A DNA stretch of 64,000 bases from Beaufortia kweichowensis. Taxonomy: Eukaryota; Chordata; Actinopteri; Cypriniformes; Gastromyzontidae. A model generated the notes under the pieces. It made no database searches. It was not told the origin of the DNA and worked only from the letters and a program-made list of their open reading frames with translations. This document shows, piece by piece, positions 1 through 12,400 of this stretch. The stretch is from positions 17,205,972-17,269,971 of the forward strand of contig CM032806.1 in NCBI GenBank assembly GCA_019155185.1. Reading direction: 5' to 3'. The position numbers and the translations under genes are program-made. Within the stretch, counting starts at the first letter, position 1, and each line of letters begins with the position of its first letter.

Positions 1-349
1 AGACAGTAATAGTTGGTGATTGTTTAAAGCAAGTCAACTGTAAGTGTGCTTACATCATTTACATGTATAGACTTGAGCAAAGATCACTCACATGTGTGAT
101 AGAGTCTTCTTCATGTCTGTTTAATGATGACCACACTAACTAACCTGTTTATGGGTGGTTAACAAATAAATATGTGCCTGTGTCCTATGGTGTGATAGCA
201 AAAATGCAGAAAAAAAAAACTACATTAGAGATTTACCCTCATTGTTGGGGTTACAAATAGGATGGGAAGGATTTATTTTAATTGTTAGGGTTTTTTTACT
301 AAATTTTTTTATATGTCACACAGACATTTGTCAACTACCCTTGTAATAA

Positions 350-403
<54 letters not shown>

Positions 404-416
404 CAGAGAGAGAGAC

Positions 417-466
<50 letters not shown>

Positions 467-574
467 TTATGTGTCACACTATATGCAAGTACCTCAACAA
501 TAAAAAAATCGTGAATCTACACAAAGTATGAACGTGAAATATGTGCTGACAAATGTCTCGTGTTTTGTTCGTAG
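1..574 (+). other. fem1c: Probable 5'-UTR intron of fem1c
   Basis: There is no supported coding sequence here. A pyrimidine-rich stretch ending in an AG at 573-574 lies 22 bases before the fem1c start codon and looks like a 3' splice site, so a non-coding first exon probably lies left of the window. The stretch also holds a GA microsatellite. Inference only; a transcript would be needed to prove the 5' exon. Confidence 0.45.
354..462. repeat. (GA)n microsatellite
   Basis: About 110 bases of GA dinucleotides with a few GACA interruptions near 397-420. It creates a spurious Arg/Glu ORF that is not a gene. Confidence 0.95.
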
Positions 575-596
575 GAGTCACAGGGCGCCTTATGCC

Positions 597-3006
597 ATGG
601 ATTTAAAAACCGCCGTTTTTAACGCAGCCAGAGACGGCAAACTGAGGCTCCTGCAGAAACTGCTGGAGAATAAAACCGATCACGACGTGATGAAGCTGAT
701 GGCGGAGAAGACAAACGGAGCCACGCCGTTACTGATGGCCGCCCGTTACGGGCACCTGGAGCTGGTGGAGTACCTCATCGAATGCTGCTGCGCTCCAGTC
801 GAGGTCGGTGGCTCCGTTAACTTTGACGGCGAGGTCATCGAGGGCGCACCGCCGCTGTGGGCTGCGTCGGCCGCCGGACATTTAAAAGTCGTGCAGTCGC
901 TGCTGGGTCACGGCGCGTCCGTTAACAGCACGACGCTCACGAACTCGACGCCGCTGCGAGCCGCTTGTTTCGATGGACATTTGGATATTGTCAGATATTT
1001 GGTGGAGCACAAAGCAGATCTGGAAGTGGCCAACAGGCACGGCCACACGTGCCTCATGATATCATGTTATAAGGGCCACAGGGAGATCGCGCAGTATCTG
1101 CTGGAGAAAGGGGCCGACGTGAACAGAAAAAGCGTGAAAGGTGCGAGAATTTCTCATCACGGTTGTGTTACCTTGAAATTGTTCATTTTCTTTTACTTGC
1201 AAAAGAACTTGTCAACTATCTGGCTGTGTTTGCACAAATTCAGAGCGATACGGCGACAGCAAATTCCCACCGACAGCTGTGCACACATGTTAGAAGTGCA
1301 GTATATCATGTATTCAGAGCTGAATTACCAGTAATTGATATGATGTCATAAATAATCAACATTAATCATGTTGAAATTGTAAGTGCTTTTTAAAATTCTA
1401 AGAAAGATTTTATTGTGATCAAGTGTTGATCAACAAATGATTTTTAAAGCGTTAAACATCTGGGCCATTAGAAGCCGCAAACAGAATGCAGAAAACATGT
1501 TTACACAACATTCTCAACCCTAACTCGGTTGAGATGAAATTCTGTTTGATGCAGCTAAATATCTCAGAATAAACGCACTGCACCTTGTATACGTATACCC
1601 AAGATAAAGAATGGTGTATTTACCAGTAGCAGATGTTGTGTGGTCGTCATGTTCATTGATGGATTACTGACAGTATTCTTTTTGTGTCCTTGACAGGTAA
1701 CACGGCTTTACATGACTGCGCCGAATCTGGGAGTTTAGAGATCATGAAGATGCTGCTGAAGTTCGGAGCCAGCATGGAGAAGGACGGGTACGGAATGACG
1801 CCGTTGCTCTCCGCCAGCGTGACGGGCCACGCAAATATTGTTGACTTCCTCACGCAACATCCTCAGACGAACAGAAGCGAGCGGATAAATGCTCTGGAAC
1901 TGCTGGGGGCGACGTTCGTGGATAAAAAGAGGGATCTTCTGGGAGCGCTAAAGTGCTGGAAGAGAGCTATGGATATGAGATACGGCGACTCGAACCCCAT
2001 TCTTCTGAAAGACGAACCCAGGCAGCAGGTGGTGGCGTACGACTGTGCCAAAGAGGTAAACACGTTCGAGGAGCTGGACGGCTTGATCGCGGACCCCGAC
2101 GACATGAGAATGCAGGCCCTGCTCATTCGAGAGCGCATTCTCGGCCCGTCGCACCCCGACACGTCCTACTACATCCGCTACAGAGGAGCCGTCTACGCGG
2201 ACTCGGGGAACTTCGAGCGATGCATCAGGCTGTGGAAGTACGCTCTGGACATGCAGCAGAATAACTTGGACCCGCTCAGCCCCATGACGGCCAGCAGTCT
2301 GCTGTCTTTCGCCGAGCTCTTCTCCTTTATGCTGCAGGACCGTGCCAAGGGCCTTCTGGGCACCTCGGTGTCCTTTGACGACCTGATGGAGATACTCAGC
2401 AAAAGCGTTCTGGAGATCGAGCGTGCCGTCAAACAGCCGCACCCCGGCCCGGATCCGGCTCAGCTTAGCAAGGTGCTCTCCATCATCTTACATCTTATCT
2501 GCTTGCTGGAGAAAGTCCCTTGTACTGTCGAGGAGGATCACTTCAAGAAGGAGACCATTTACAGGTTTCTCAAGCTGCAGCCCTGTGGCAAGAACGGCTA
2601 CAGCCCTCTTCACCTGGCCGTGGACAGAAACACCACCTGCGTGGGCCGCTATCCGGTCTGTCGGTTCCCCTCGTTCCAAGTGGCGTCCATCCTCCTGGAG
2701 TGCGGCGCCGACGTGAACTGTCGCGATGAGGACAACAACAGCCCTCTTCACGTGGCCGCGTCCAACAACCATCCTGACATCATGAACCTGCTGATCGCCT
2801 GCGGGACGCATTTTGACAGCACCAATTCCTTCAGACAGACTGCGTGCGACCTGCTGGACGAGAAGGAGATGGCCAAGAATCTGATTCAGCCCATCAATCA
2901 CACCACGCTACAGTGTCTGGCGGCCAGGGCCATTGTTAAACACGGCCTGGCGTACCGAGGAAACATCCCCGAGCGCCTGGAGGCCTTTGTGTTGCTGCAC
3001 AGATAG
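597..3006 (+). CDS. fem1c: FEM1C, CUL2 ubiquitin-ligase substrate receptor
   Basis: Two coding exons, 597-1140 and 1697-3006, joined in phase 1 (AAAG/GT donor, ACAG acceptor). The 617-aa protein equals the length of human FEM1C. It starts MDLKTAVFNAARDGKLRLL and has N-terminal ankyrin repeats to about residue 245, a TPR-like middle, a second ankyrin pair at about 481-560 (SPLHLAVD, GADVNCRDEDNNSPLH) and a C-terminal VHL/BC-box-like segment at about 577-600 (LIQPINHTTLQCLAARAIV). In the known family, FEM1C is the substrate receptor of a CUL2-RING ligase that reads C-terminal arginine degrons; that role is inferred from homology. The upstream in-frame ATG at 528 precedes the splice acceptor at 573-574, so 597 is the chosen start. 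No frameshifts or missing residues were seen. ccdc112 follows about 3.9 kb downstream in the same direction. It could be confused with fem1a/fem1b, but the ends and length fit FEM1C best. Confidence 0.96.
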
Positions 3007-3745
3007 TGATGCAAGGACGTCTGGGATTGTGACGGATCTTCCTCTCCTGGATGGAGTTCTTCTGTAGACATTGGCATGCGTTCCTACCATCTTTGCCGGG
3101 ATCGAACCTGTTTTCTTTGTGCTTTTGACAGGTTTGTATCATGCTTTGTATGAATCTCTCTATGCAAAGACGGTAGGAGGCGGCCACTTTAATGTAATTA
3201 CTGGTATGTGGAGCGCATTGGAATGCTGTCATTACTCCCTCAATCAGAATGCTTACTAATGTTTGCAGATACCATAAGTGCTTTTATACTTTCTATGCAC
3301 AGGCTAATAACGTTGGGACTTTTCTGTGTTACTGCCTGTTTTTTTGTTTGGTTTCGTTTCGTTTCCAGTCTCTCTTTATTTGTTACACTAATTTTAGAGC
3401 GATCAGGCATGAGATCTTTGAACTCCATAACAACTAAACTAATGTCGACAAGCCTCCTTTTTTTTATTGTGCAGCATGTAATGAAGTTTTATGATCAGAT
3501 CTCAGCGTTCACTGGAATCTTCTTCAGCTCTAGTGTAGTTGAAGTTCATTTGTGCAGTTTGAACTCAAGGGCTTTTGATTCTTTGACAGATGCTATACAC
3601 TAGTAAATGACACACATGTACAGTTCTTTCAGAAGGACTTGCACTTTATTGCAGTGAAATTTGATATTCATATTACAATGGCATAAAGCTTGTTAATGTC
3701 TTTAGAGCATCATTGACAATAAATCTCTGTTGCACTTCTTCTGTT
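3007..3745 (+). other. fem1c: fem1c 3' UTR with poly(A) signal
   Basis: No coding sequence. An AATAAA at 3718-3723 followed by T-rich/GT-rich sequence is the first good poly(A) signal after the stop. The end is estimated, not observed. Confidence 0.6.
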
Positions 3746-6740
3746 GACACCGTTTCTTTTTTCCTGAAGTGTACAAACACAGATTTAGTAACACTGAAAT
3801 GTTTAGTTGCCTTGACTTCACCTGTAAACGTTTAAATGTCATAATGTTAAATAACAAACTGCATTGAAGTTTTGCATTTATTTTAATGACACAAAACTAT
3901 TTTGCAATCCCACTTGAAGATTTGAATGTTGAATGTTTTATCTTCGGATCAGTCAAATGCTGCGAGACGAGATACTGCAGGCAGTAAAAGTTCAAATTTA
4001 CCACAAAAAGTGTAATTTAGCACAATATTAGCATGAGGACACTTTTGTTTTTAATAGAATTGTAATAGATTTACATTTTGTGTCACAGGTTTAGTAGGAA
4101 AATTGAACGTCCAATCACACATTTGTAAATGTGGAGCATCAAGACTAGAAATGACAGGATGTGATTTCATCGGTGAGGGTCAGAGATTTGTTAAACAGAT
4201 TTGTTCACTTGCTTGTTTGAGTCCATATATTGTCATAAGCCCTATGTTTCGGCATACTTTAATTATCAGATATTTGTGTTACAGTCACACAGTAAATGTG
4301 AGTATATATTACAGTAACCCATTCACACACTGAGATTTATGAAGACTATCATCAGGCTGTTAACTTAAGCTGAATTTCATATGGCTCCTCTCATGACGTC
4401 CAGACATCATTCATTCATTCATTTTCTAAAGAGTTCTTTTTGGAAACACCCTGAACAGTTAATATTATCCTCTGACAGTGTATTCACAGATATTCATCAT
4501 TCTAAGTGAATGAAGCATCTGCTGCATTACATGTGTGAATATATTCATCTGGAAAAATTGTTAAAGGTTAGCATGTGGATATACATATATGTCTTTGTCT
4601 GATTCTATGTCATAAATGTATTTCTTTGATTTACTGGCTTGTGGCAAGTGTCATGTTACCTGTTATTAACAGCCTAAAATTAGCAATTGAATTAATCTTT
4701 AAAAAGCTGTTGGGTTTTTATACATATTGTTTCATCTGCACCTTAAAGTATTACTTAGCTGACCAGAGCCATATTTGTTTTCATCATTAAAAAGATGAAT
4801 TAGTGTGGGAAAGTGCACATTACCTTATTGGTTTGGTTTATTTAATGTTCAAAACAGCCATTTGCTGTAGATTTTGGTATCTCAATATGTAAGTTTTAAA
4901 GGCCATAAGAAGAGCAATAATCATTTAATGTTCATCTTTGCAGCCTTTTTTCCCCCCGAGATATATCACAAGAGTAGTGTCTGTGTGCATGACGTCCGTC
5001 AGAGGATAAGAAAACTTACTCAATTACCCACAATGCACTGCGACATGCAGCCAACAATGAATTACACAGTTATTATTTGCTGCAGCTTCACGAAACCATC
5101 CCGGTGAGGTAAAGAGGACTGTGGTGAGAAAACACCAACACAATTCAGACACCAGTTTGATTCGAAAAGCCGTGGGTTTTAACCTTTATTGTATTTGAAG
5201 AGAGAAAAATGTGTGTGAAAGACCTGTAAAAGTTTATGCAATTATAAAATAAAATCATTAAATGCTTTGAACAAACATCACTTAAACATTTGGAGGTAAG
5301 CAACATGAAAAGCTTAAGGGTACATAAATCTGTGATACAGTCATTTTCCTCCTAACAGTTCAAACAGCACATTTATGCTCAGATAAAAATTGTCTCTGTT
5401 AGAATAAAGAAGCTGTTACATAAGGGCAACGAACCTTACAGAACTTTGGTTTAATCTACCAAAATTCCATATAAGCAAAGTCATTAAGTCAAAACTTGTA
5501 AAACTACACAAATGTTTTCTCAAATGTACTCGCCATTATCCTCGTAATCCTTGTCTGGTGCAGCCGCATGTCCTTGTGCATTTGAGAGAATTAAAACTGT
5601 TAAAAAAACGGTCTTTTTTTATAATTCCAAAGTAGGTTCTAACACTTTGTGGTTCTGTCATAATGTTGAATAATTCAGTGATATTTCTTTGTGACATAAG
5701 CTAACCCAACACGAAAAACATGTACATAATTTACTTTAAAAAGGTTCAAAAACACTACAGTACCTAGAAATTCTACTACAGTAAACATTAAATGAATATT
5801 GTTTCAGATCACAATCTATATTCGACTCGATTTAGTGCACTCCTTTTACGAAATATTATAAACATTTTAGCACAGTAAAATTGTTTACCAGTTCACCTCA
5901 TGAAAGTTGGGAAAGCTACTTACCCCAACACTATGTTTTTGAAATAACACACAGTTTCCAGACAGCATGTACAATAGAAAAGATCATTTGTGTAACTTCA
6001 ATATTGTCAAACTTACATAAAATGTATAACTCAGTCTACAGAAGAATGTTTTAAGTATTGTTAACTATCGAACACATTTACTCAGTTGTTGCATTTATTC
6101 ATAAACTGTAAATGAAAACATATTGAATACCTCCACAAAGCAGAAATTATGAAGCTATTAAAGATAACTATCTGTGTCATACACCTCAACCTCACTAACT
6201 ATGAGATTAACTATGATTTGGAGTATGATTTCTTTCTTTCTCCTTCTTCTGTTGTTATTGTACTTGGCAAATTTTATTATTATTATTATTATTATTAAAA
6301 ACGAAACAATATTGTAAGACAATTATATTAGGAACAAGTAAAGTTCAAATGTGTTCTGAAGACCTAACTCTTTCTCTACATTTACTCTTTGAGACATGAA
6401 TTTCAAAGAGTAAATGGTTGTGATGTTCGTGTTACAATAACAACCTCGTTGAGTCCTTTTTCATTGTACTAACAAGCTATTTTAAACCCACAGCCCGTGG
6501 ACAGATGCACAACTCTCTACAGCCACATGTATCACAATGTTCAAAGGATAACCTCTCGGATGAAAGTAAGAAACACCGAAGATTATTGCGTCTTACATTC
6601 ATGGCGAAAATCATTGTTATCATTCAAATATCTTTAATCTCTAATGAAGTATTTTATACTATAAACGCAGCAGGATATAAGCAGCTGTAGGCCACATCTT
6701 CTTTATTTAAATGATGATGACGCAAGCGCTCAACTTCAAC
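3746..6740. other. Intergenic, no gene seen
   Basis: AT-rich sequence between fem1c and ccdc112. The ORFs are short, without homology I recognise and without splice context. A short ATT trinucleotide run lies at about 6274-6296. Nothing else is supported. Confidence 0.6.
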
Positions 6741-6746
6741 TGCGTC

Positions 6747-6760
6747 GTTGTCATGGCAAC
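6747..6760. promoter_or_regulatory. X-box (RFX site) upstream of ccdc112
   Basis: GTTGTCATGGCAAC is a perfect palindromic match to the RFX X-box (GTTGYC, two-base spacer, RRCAAC form), about 145 bases before the ccdc112 ATG. RFX factors drive many ciliary and centriolar genes, and CCDC112 is a centriolar-satellite protein, so site and gene fit together. Binding is inferred. Confidence 0.75.
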
Positions 6761-6889
6761 ATGCGTCAAACAGATCCGCACAGATCTTTGGAATTCAGCA
6801 GCACTGATCTGTAATCAGATATTTCACATTACTATCCATTATTCCTTGACAGGTTTTAACTTTAACTTCTCTTTTTGGCTTTGTTTTAC

Positions 6890-6899
6890 GCGCACGCGC
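6890..6899. promoter_or_regulatory. NRF1-like site at ccdc112 start
   Basis: GCGCACGCGC, a close match to the NRF1 palindrome, sits just before the ATG at 6904. This suggests a TATA-less promoter very close to the start codon, or an element within a short 5' UTR. Confidence 0.45.
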
Positions 6900-6903
6900 A
6901 CAC

Positions 6904-9076
6904 ATGTCTGTGGCGGAGTTCTTAAGAGAAGCGGATCGTCTGAGAAAACTGTAAGAGGACTGAATGATATCAACGTCTTTATGGTTTATATTGTAAAGTA
7001 ATCATTCATTTCATACAGGCAGATGAAACACGAGAGAGAGACGAGCAGAAAACATCTCAGTGTGTTTGAGGAGGTCCACAATAACCTGAAAGATGAACTT
7101 ATATCAGACAGTAAAATCTTCGTTAATAAATACACATATAACTTAATTGTGCCCTTGTGTAGTTTACTAATATTATATTAACATGTGCTTGTTCATTTCT
7201 CAGTGATAAAAGTGCAAGAAGAGTTGCAGAAGATCAGGAGTTGTGTTTCTAGATTCCAGTGTCAGCTGACAGACGTCAGACCATCTCCAGACTGTAACAT
7301 CACATACAATCAACATTCACAATACTTCAAACTACTTTTGTTGTAAGGCTGTGCTTTCTTTTATATTAAATGTCATTTCCTATTCAATTTTAGTGATTGA
7401 CAAATTAAAAGACACTATGGTAGATATTGAGAACTCCATCAACATTTTCAAAAACAAGCAACATCAAAGGTATAAAACACACATTTCTGTTTCAAGCTTT
7501 TATCAAGTTTCTGTTTGATGTGTTACTCTACAATGTCTTAACTTCTTCAGATTTGAGGAACTTTTGAAAGAGGAAAAAAGCTTTTGGCAAGAGATATGTG
7601 TGTTTGAGCAAAAGATTGATGTTTGGTCATTGCCTGTAAAAGCAGACGCTCACGTTCCTCGTTCGGTCAGGAAAGACTCGAGATGTCTTCCTGCAGATGT
7701 GATGGAATTAGAGATTTTTCTCCAGCAGAACGGAGGACCATGCGGCAACTGGGACAAGTATGACCACCAGAACTTCATGAAAGTTTGGACAAAACACAAT
7801 GGAAAGCCTTCATACACAAATGAAGCAAAGCTTTATTTACCCGATAAGACTGAGGAGGACATTGGACGGCATGAGGAATGGTATCTAGAGCTGTGCCGTC
7901 TCCAAGAAAAAAAGAGAGAGGTACTAACAGATTTACTCTCTTTGAAATCTGTGATAAAAATGTAAAGCTTTTAAAAGCATTAAATCAGGTGTGGCTTGCT
8001 TAGTCAGCTTATAACAGCAGTGAATATCAAGAATACCACTGACTTTATTGCGTTGCCGCCGCGTGAGCGTGCAGTAGCCCTTTTAGCAGGCCGTGTCCCA
8101 CAACTGTTCTGTATGAGGTTCTAGATGTCTGTGTGATACTTTGGTTTTTCCACAAGGCCATCTGCAAATGGAAAGCAGACAAGCAAAGAGAGCAGGGGCT
8201 GCAGAGAGAACAGCGGGAGAGAGAAGGCTTGAGAAAGGAGCCGGACGAGGCCACCGTCGCAGCCCTGCGCATTAAACAGGAGGAGCAGCGCAGGGAGACA
8301 TCTGAGCGCCTGGAGGCCTGGAAGAGCTGCAAAAAACAGCAGTTGGAACGAAAACAGGAGCAGCGATTTAGAGACGAGATCCAGAGGAGAAAAAAAGCTA
8401 AAGAGGAACGCAGGAGACAGCTGGAGCTGAGGCTGGTGGTGGAGTCTCATGTCCAGCAGAAGAAAGAGGAGGAGGCGCTGCACATCCTGCAGAAAGAGGA
8501 GCAGCAGCAGGCAAAAAGAGAGGAGAGACGCAGGCTGGCGGCTGAAAACATCAAACGCTTTCAACAAATGGTGAGTTCAGCGAGAACCGGCTTGTTTTGT
8601 GAGTAAAGATAAAGTCACTCTTGTTACCATTATCTCCTTAGGATTCCTATCGCTTAGAGACCAAAATGCAGGAGAAACAGAATAAAGAGCAGGAGGAATA
8701 TGAGCGACAACAGAAACTAGCTAAATTAAAGGAAAAGGTTTGAATAAATATATTTATAAATAAAGCACTGTTCATCCAGGATATTCTTTTAACTCATCAT
8801 TAACTGAACTGAAAAAGAGAACAGGTATATTTATTTGCATTAGGTGCAGGTTCACGTCGAACGAGATCCATCGAGACTGTGGCAGGCGACTAAAGGCTGG
8901 GAGGCACATACTAAACAGATTGGTCCATCTGGAGGTGGGCAGGTGTTTCAGATGTTCCACAGGTACAGTTCAGTTTGTTCACTTAGTTAATGATGCTGTC
9001 ATGGTTTTGTATTCATGAGGGTTTATTTCAATGTTTTTACCACAGGGCTGTTCCAACCTGGAGACAAGACTTATGA
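6904..9076 (+). CDS. ccdc112: CCDC112, coiled-coil centriolar-satellite protein
   Basis: Nine exons: 6904-6950, 7019-7110, 7204-7293, 7394-7469, 7551-7920, 8157-8570, 8642-8737, 8844-8962, 9046-9076. All junctions are GT-AG and phases agree, giving 444 aa, against 446 aa for human CCDC112. Hallmarks are FLQQNGG...WDKYDHQNFMKVW in exon 5, a long charged coiled coil rich in K/E/Q/R in exons 6-7, and a C-terminal RDPSRLWQATKGWEAHTKQ...RAVPTWRQDL. The known family protein localises to centriolar satellites and is linked to ciliogenesis; there is no catalytic motif. Context: the start lies right after an NRF1-like site and downstream of an X-box. AATAAA at 9191-9196 is a good poly(A) signal. The pggt1b start lies about 350 bases after the stop. 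No disruption was found. Confidence 0.94.
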
Positions 9077-9215
9077 AATTGGCTCTACACATCAAATCTC
9101 CAAAATATTATGAAGAATACACATATTCTGTATATCAGTTTATTTACCTTTACGTTTTATTCCCTGATCAACTGTAGAATTTAAAAGCTCAATAAAGTTT
9201 ATTTCTGTATCACAG
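9077..9215 (+). other. ccdc112: ccdc112 3' UTR
   Basis: Short AT-rich tail with AATAAA at 9191-9196 and a T-rich downstream element. Confidence 0.65.
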
Positions 9216-9388
9216 CACGTTTGTAAATGATCCTAAAAGGAAAATGAATAATTTTCATGTTAAGGATCGTCACCCATATTACCCACATTTCACTGTAATT
9301 TGTGTGTTGTGTGTAACTGCGTATGTGACTAATTAAACTGATTTGAAAACCTTAAGGATACTTTTATTTTGCCGCGTGTTCCGCACAG

Positions 9389-9400
9389 CGGAAGTGACGC
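9389..9400. promoter_or_regulatory. ETS/CRE composite in pggt1b promoter
   Basis: GCGGAAGTGACG combines an ETS core (GGAAGT) with a CRE-like half (TGACG), 30 bases before the pggt1b ATG, in GC-rich sequence. This is typical of TATA-less housekeeping promoters. The same 12-mer occurs in the spats2 promoter region on the opposite strand. Confidence 0.6.
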
Positions 9401-9429
9401 TTCGGGAGTGTAAATGTTTCCGATGTGTG

Positions 9430-12400
9430 ATGATGGCGGATTTCGATCAGGGTGATTTTCTGCGCGAGCGGCACGTACGGTTCTTTCAGCGTTGCCTACA
9501 TGTCCTGCCCGAGAGATACGCGCCGTACGAGACCAGTAGGTAATAACGAGAATGATAACAATATTTGACTTTATTACCCCGTTATAAACGAGAGAGTTGA
9601 GTGTGTGAGAGCGGAGATCACCGAGCAGCAACTTCCGGTCAACACAAACGCTCGCGTGATCGCTTCAGTGTGTGATACAGTGTTGAGTGAACAACCCCAA
9701 AGCCATTTAGCAGATTTAGAAACCGTTTAACAGCATAAACACCGAATATAAAGTAGAATGAAGGTGAGAGGAAGGGAAAACACAATAGAGGAGAATGATG
9801 GTTTCTGTTTGAAACTAACCACGGAAGTATACAGTTTGTGAAGTTGTAATAATGTGACTATTGTTTTTCTATACCTTGTAAAGCTGCTTGGTTACAATGA
9901 CCTTTGGTCAAAATTCGCTATACAGATCAAATAGAATTGAATTAAAAGCTTTTGTAAGTCAAGTATAGTGATGTATAGTGGTGCTGTTAGGCTCGTTTCA
10001 CAGACAGGGCTGAAGACTAAAATGTTTTAACAGTGTCATTGTTTTGTCTCGCATTCATCTCACAAGGCACATTCAAAAAAGCTACTTAAATGTCCTAATT
10101 TAACTAAGACCTAATCATCTATCATCCGAATCTAGGAGTCCTCTCTGTGAAACCAGACTATCGGGTTTAGTGAGTGTGTTTAGCCTATGTAGTAAGGCAT
10201 TCTTTCTGCCATGCTGTATATTTGGGTGCTTCCAATGATGTATAAAGTAAATATTGTTGATTTAGTGCTTTAATTCGTTTTTTTTAATTGGTTTTGTCCT
10301 GTGCAGGTTGACGATTGTGTTTTTTGCTCTGTCGGGTCTTGATGTTCTCGATGCCCTGGATGTTGTAGATAAATCCAGTTTAATTGAGTGGATTTATTCA
10401 CTTCAGGTTCTTCCCACAGATGACAGTAAGTTCTCGTGTATGTTTGTGTTGTAGACATTTTATGTGTTATAGAGTTATTGTGAAAGAACTGACCATCAGG
10501 TGTGTTCTCTTACCAGGATATAATATCAGACGCTGTGGGTTCCGTGGTTCTTCGCACATCGGAGTTCCATACAATAATTCAAAGGTATTAGTAATATTGT
10601 GCTTAATGCGAGATTTGTTGTTTCATAACTTTATTTTAAAGAAATACTCATCGATCTCTCTTTGCAGGGTCCGAGTCCTCCTCACACGCAGCATGACAGC
10701 GGTCATGTATGAATGACCTACACTGGACTAGCGCGTGTCTTCTTATTCTAGGTGACGATCTGAGTCGTGTAAATAAAGAGGCATGTCTGACTGGTTTAAA
10801 AGCACTGCAGCTTAAGGACGGCAGGTAGTTTGAATAGCCGTCACTGCGCTATTTATCTGAGATTATTGAGACGTTTCCTGTCCAACAAAGAGGTATTGCA
10901 GTAAATAAATGTCTTGTGTCTTGTTGTGTTTGGCCTGCAGTTTTTACGCCGTTCCAGAAGGAAGTGAGAACGACATGAGGTTTGTTTACTGTGCTGCATG
11001 TATCTGTTACATGCTTGATGACTGGTCTGGTATGGACCGCCAGAAAGCCATAGATTACATCAGGAAAAGCACGGTGAGTCCACACTCATCCATCTGTTCT
11101 TTCATTCACAGGTGCTAACTCTGTTTCACTGTTTCAAATAAACATTTGCTGATGTGCAGCAACATTTGGGATTGGTACATTTGAAGTTGTATATATAGCA
11201 AGAATTTAGTACTGTATTCATATTGTTTGTGTGACGCATTATGTACGTCACACATGAGAATCTCCAGCAGGTGGTGCTAGGCTCTCATTAAATCACCTTC
11301 AAGTGTGAAGAAAGTGGCAGATGTTGAATGATCTGCAATATTTACATTTTGTAGATGGAGATCAAATGATCAATAGTTCAGTTATCCAATGATATCATTA
11401 AAAATTTGGGTTAGGAAGTCAACATTGGCATAGTAGAATTGCAAAAACATCAGCAATAAAATACTATATAACCGTGTATAATGGTGTAACACAAAAATAT
11501 GAAGGCGTACATCCCTGCGTATGTGAATGTATAATAAATATGTGCAATACTATATATTCATAAATGAATACATATACATATTATATATATATATAAATAA
11601 ATGTGTGTGATACAACACTCTTTACTTTTCTTTCTTTGAGGATGTTCTGTGATATATTATATACACTGTTAAAAGTAAGAGATTCAACATGAATAAAACT
11701 GCACAGATAATCACATTTGTCCTTAAGCTCCAGTGAAGAGGATGAGCTGAGGTCAAAGGTCAAGTAAAGGAGCAGATATCTGCCCTCTTATAATCTATTT
11801 AGTTGCTGTTATTTCTGTCTACAGTTTCTCACGAATGCTCCTGATGAGCTATAAACACACACACGCACAGAGATTTAGCTGCTGTTGATCGCTCAGCGCG
11901 CTAACACTCAATAATCTGTTGATCTAGACCATGTAAGAGTGATTCTTGAGTCTGTATGTGTGGCTCATCGTTCATATCTTCCCTGCCACTCTTTCACTGT
12001 ACTGGTGCCATCATAATTTTCAATGAACATGCAAAGTTTATGTTTCATTGAATTTACAGTATATTACAAGAAGCCCTACTTATATTGTTCAGTGGGCTTA
12101 AAAATAACAATAATTCTGATTAAACTTTATTTCTAAGTAATTTGTTAATGTACTTTCTGTTGTTTAATGTACAGTCATATGATGGTGGGATTGGTCAAGG
12201 GTCCGGACTTGAGTCTCACGGTAAGTTAGATACTTGAAATCTGATACGATGTTACGTGTAGATCACATGATCAGATAAAATCTTCCAGCGATCATAACTG
12301 AAGATGAATCCTATAGTTCATACAGTTCCAGCTTTTTTTAAGCAACTTCTTTTATAACGGTGTTGGTGTTTGTGTTTATCAGGTGGTTCAACGTTTTGCG

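Noticed and set aside
1863..2901. Several minus-strand and frame-shifted ORFs of 70-160 aa
   Set aside because: Shadows of the GC-rich fem1c exon 2, which has clear homology in its own frame.
6711..7001. 96-aa ORF upstream of ccdc112
   Set aside because: Overlaps the X-box and the start of ccdc112 in another frame; the spliced ccdc112 frame has clear homology and this one has none.
8045..8567. Leu/Ser-rich minus-strand ORFs
   Set aside because: Antisense of the charged coiled-coil exon of ccdc112.
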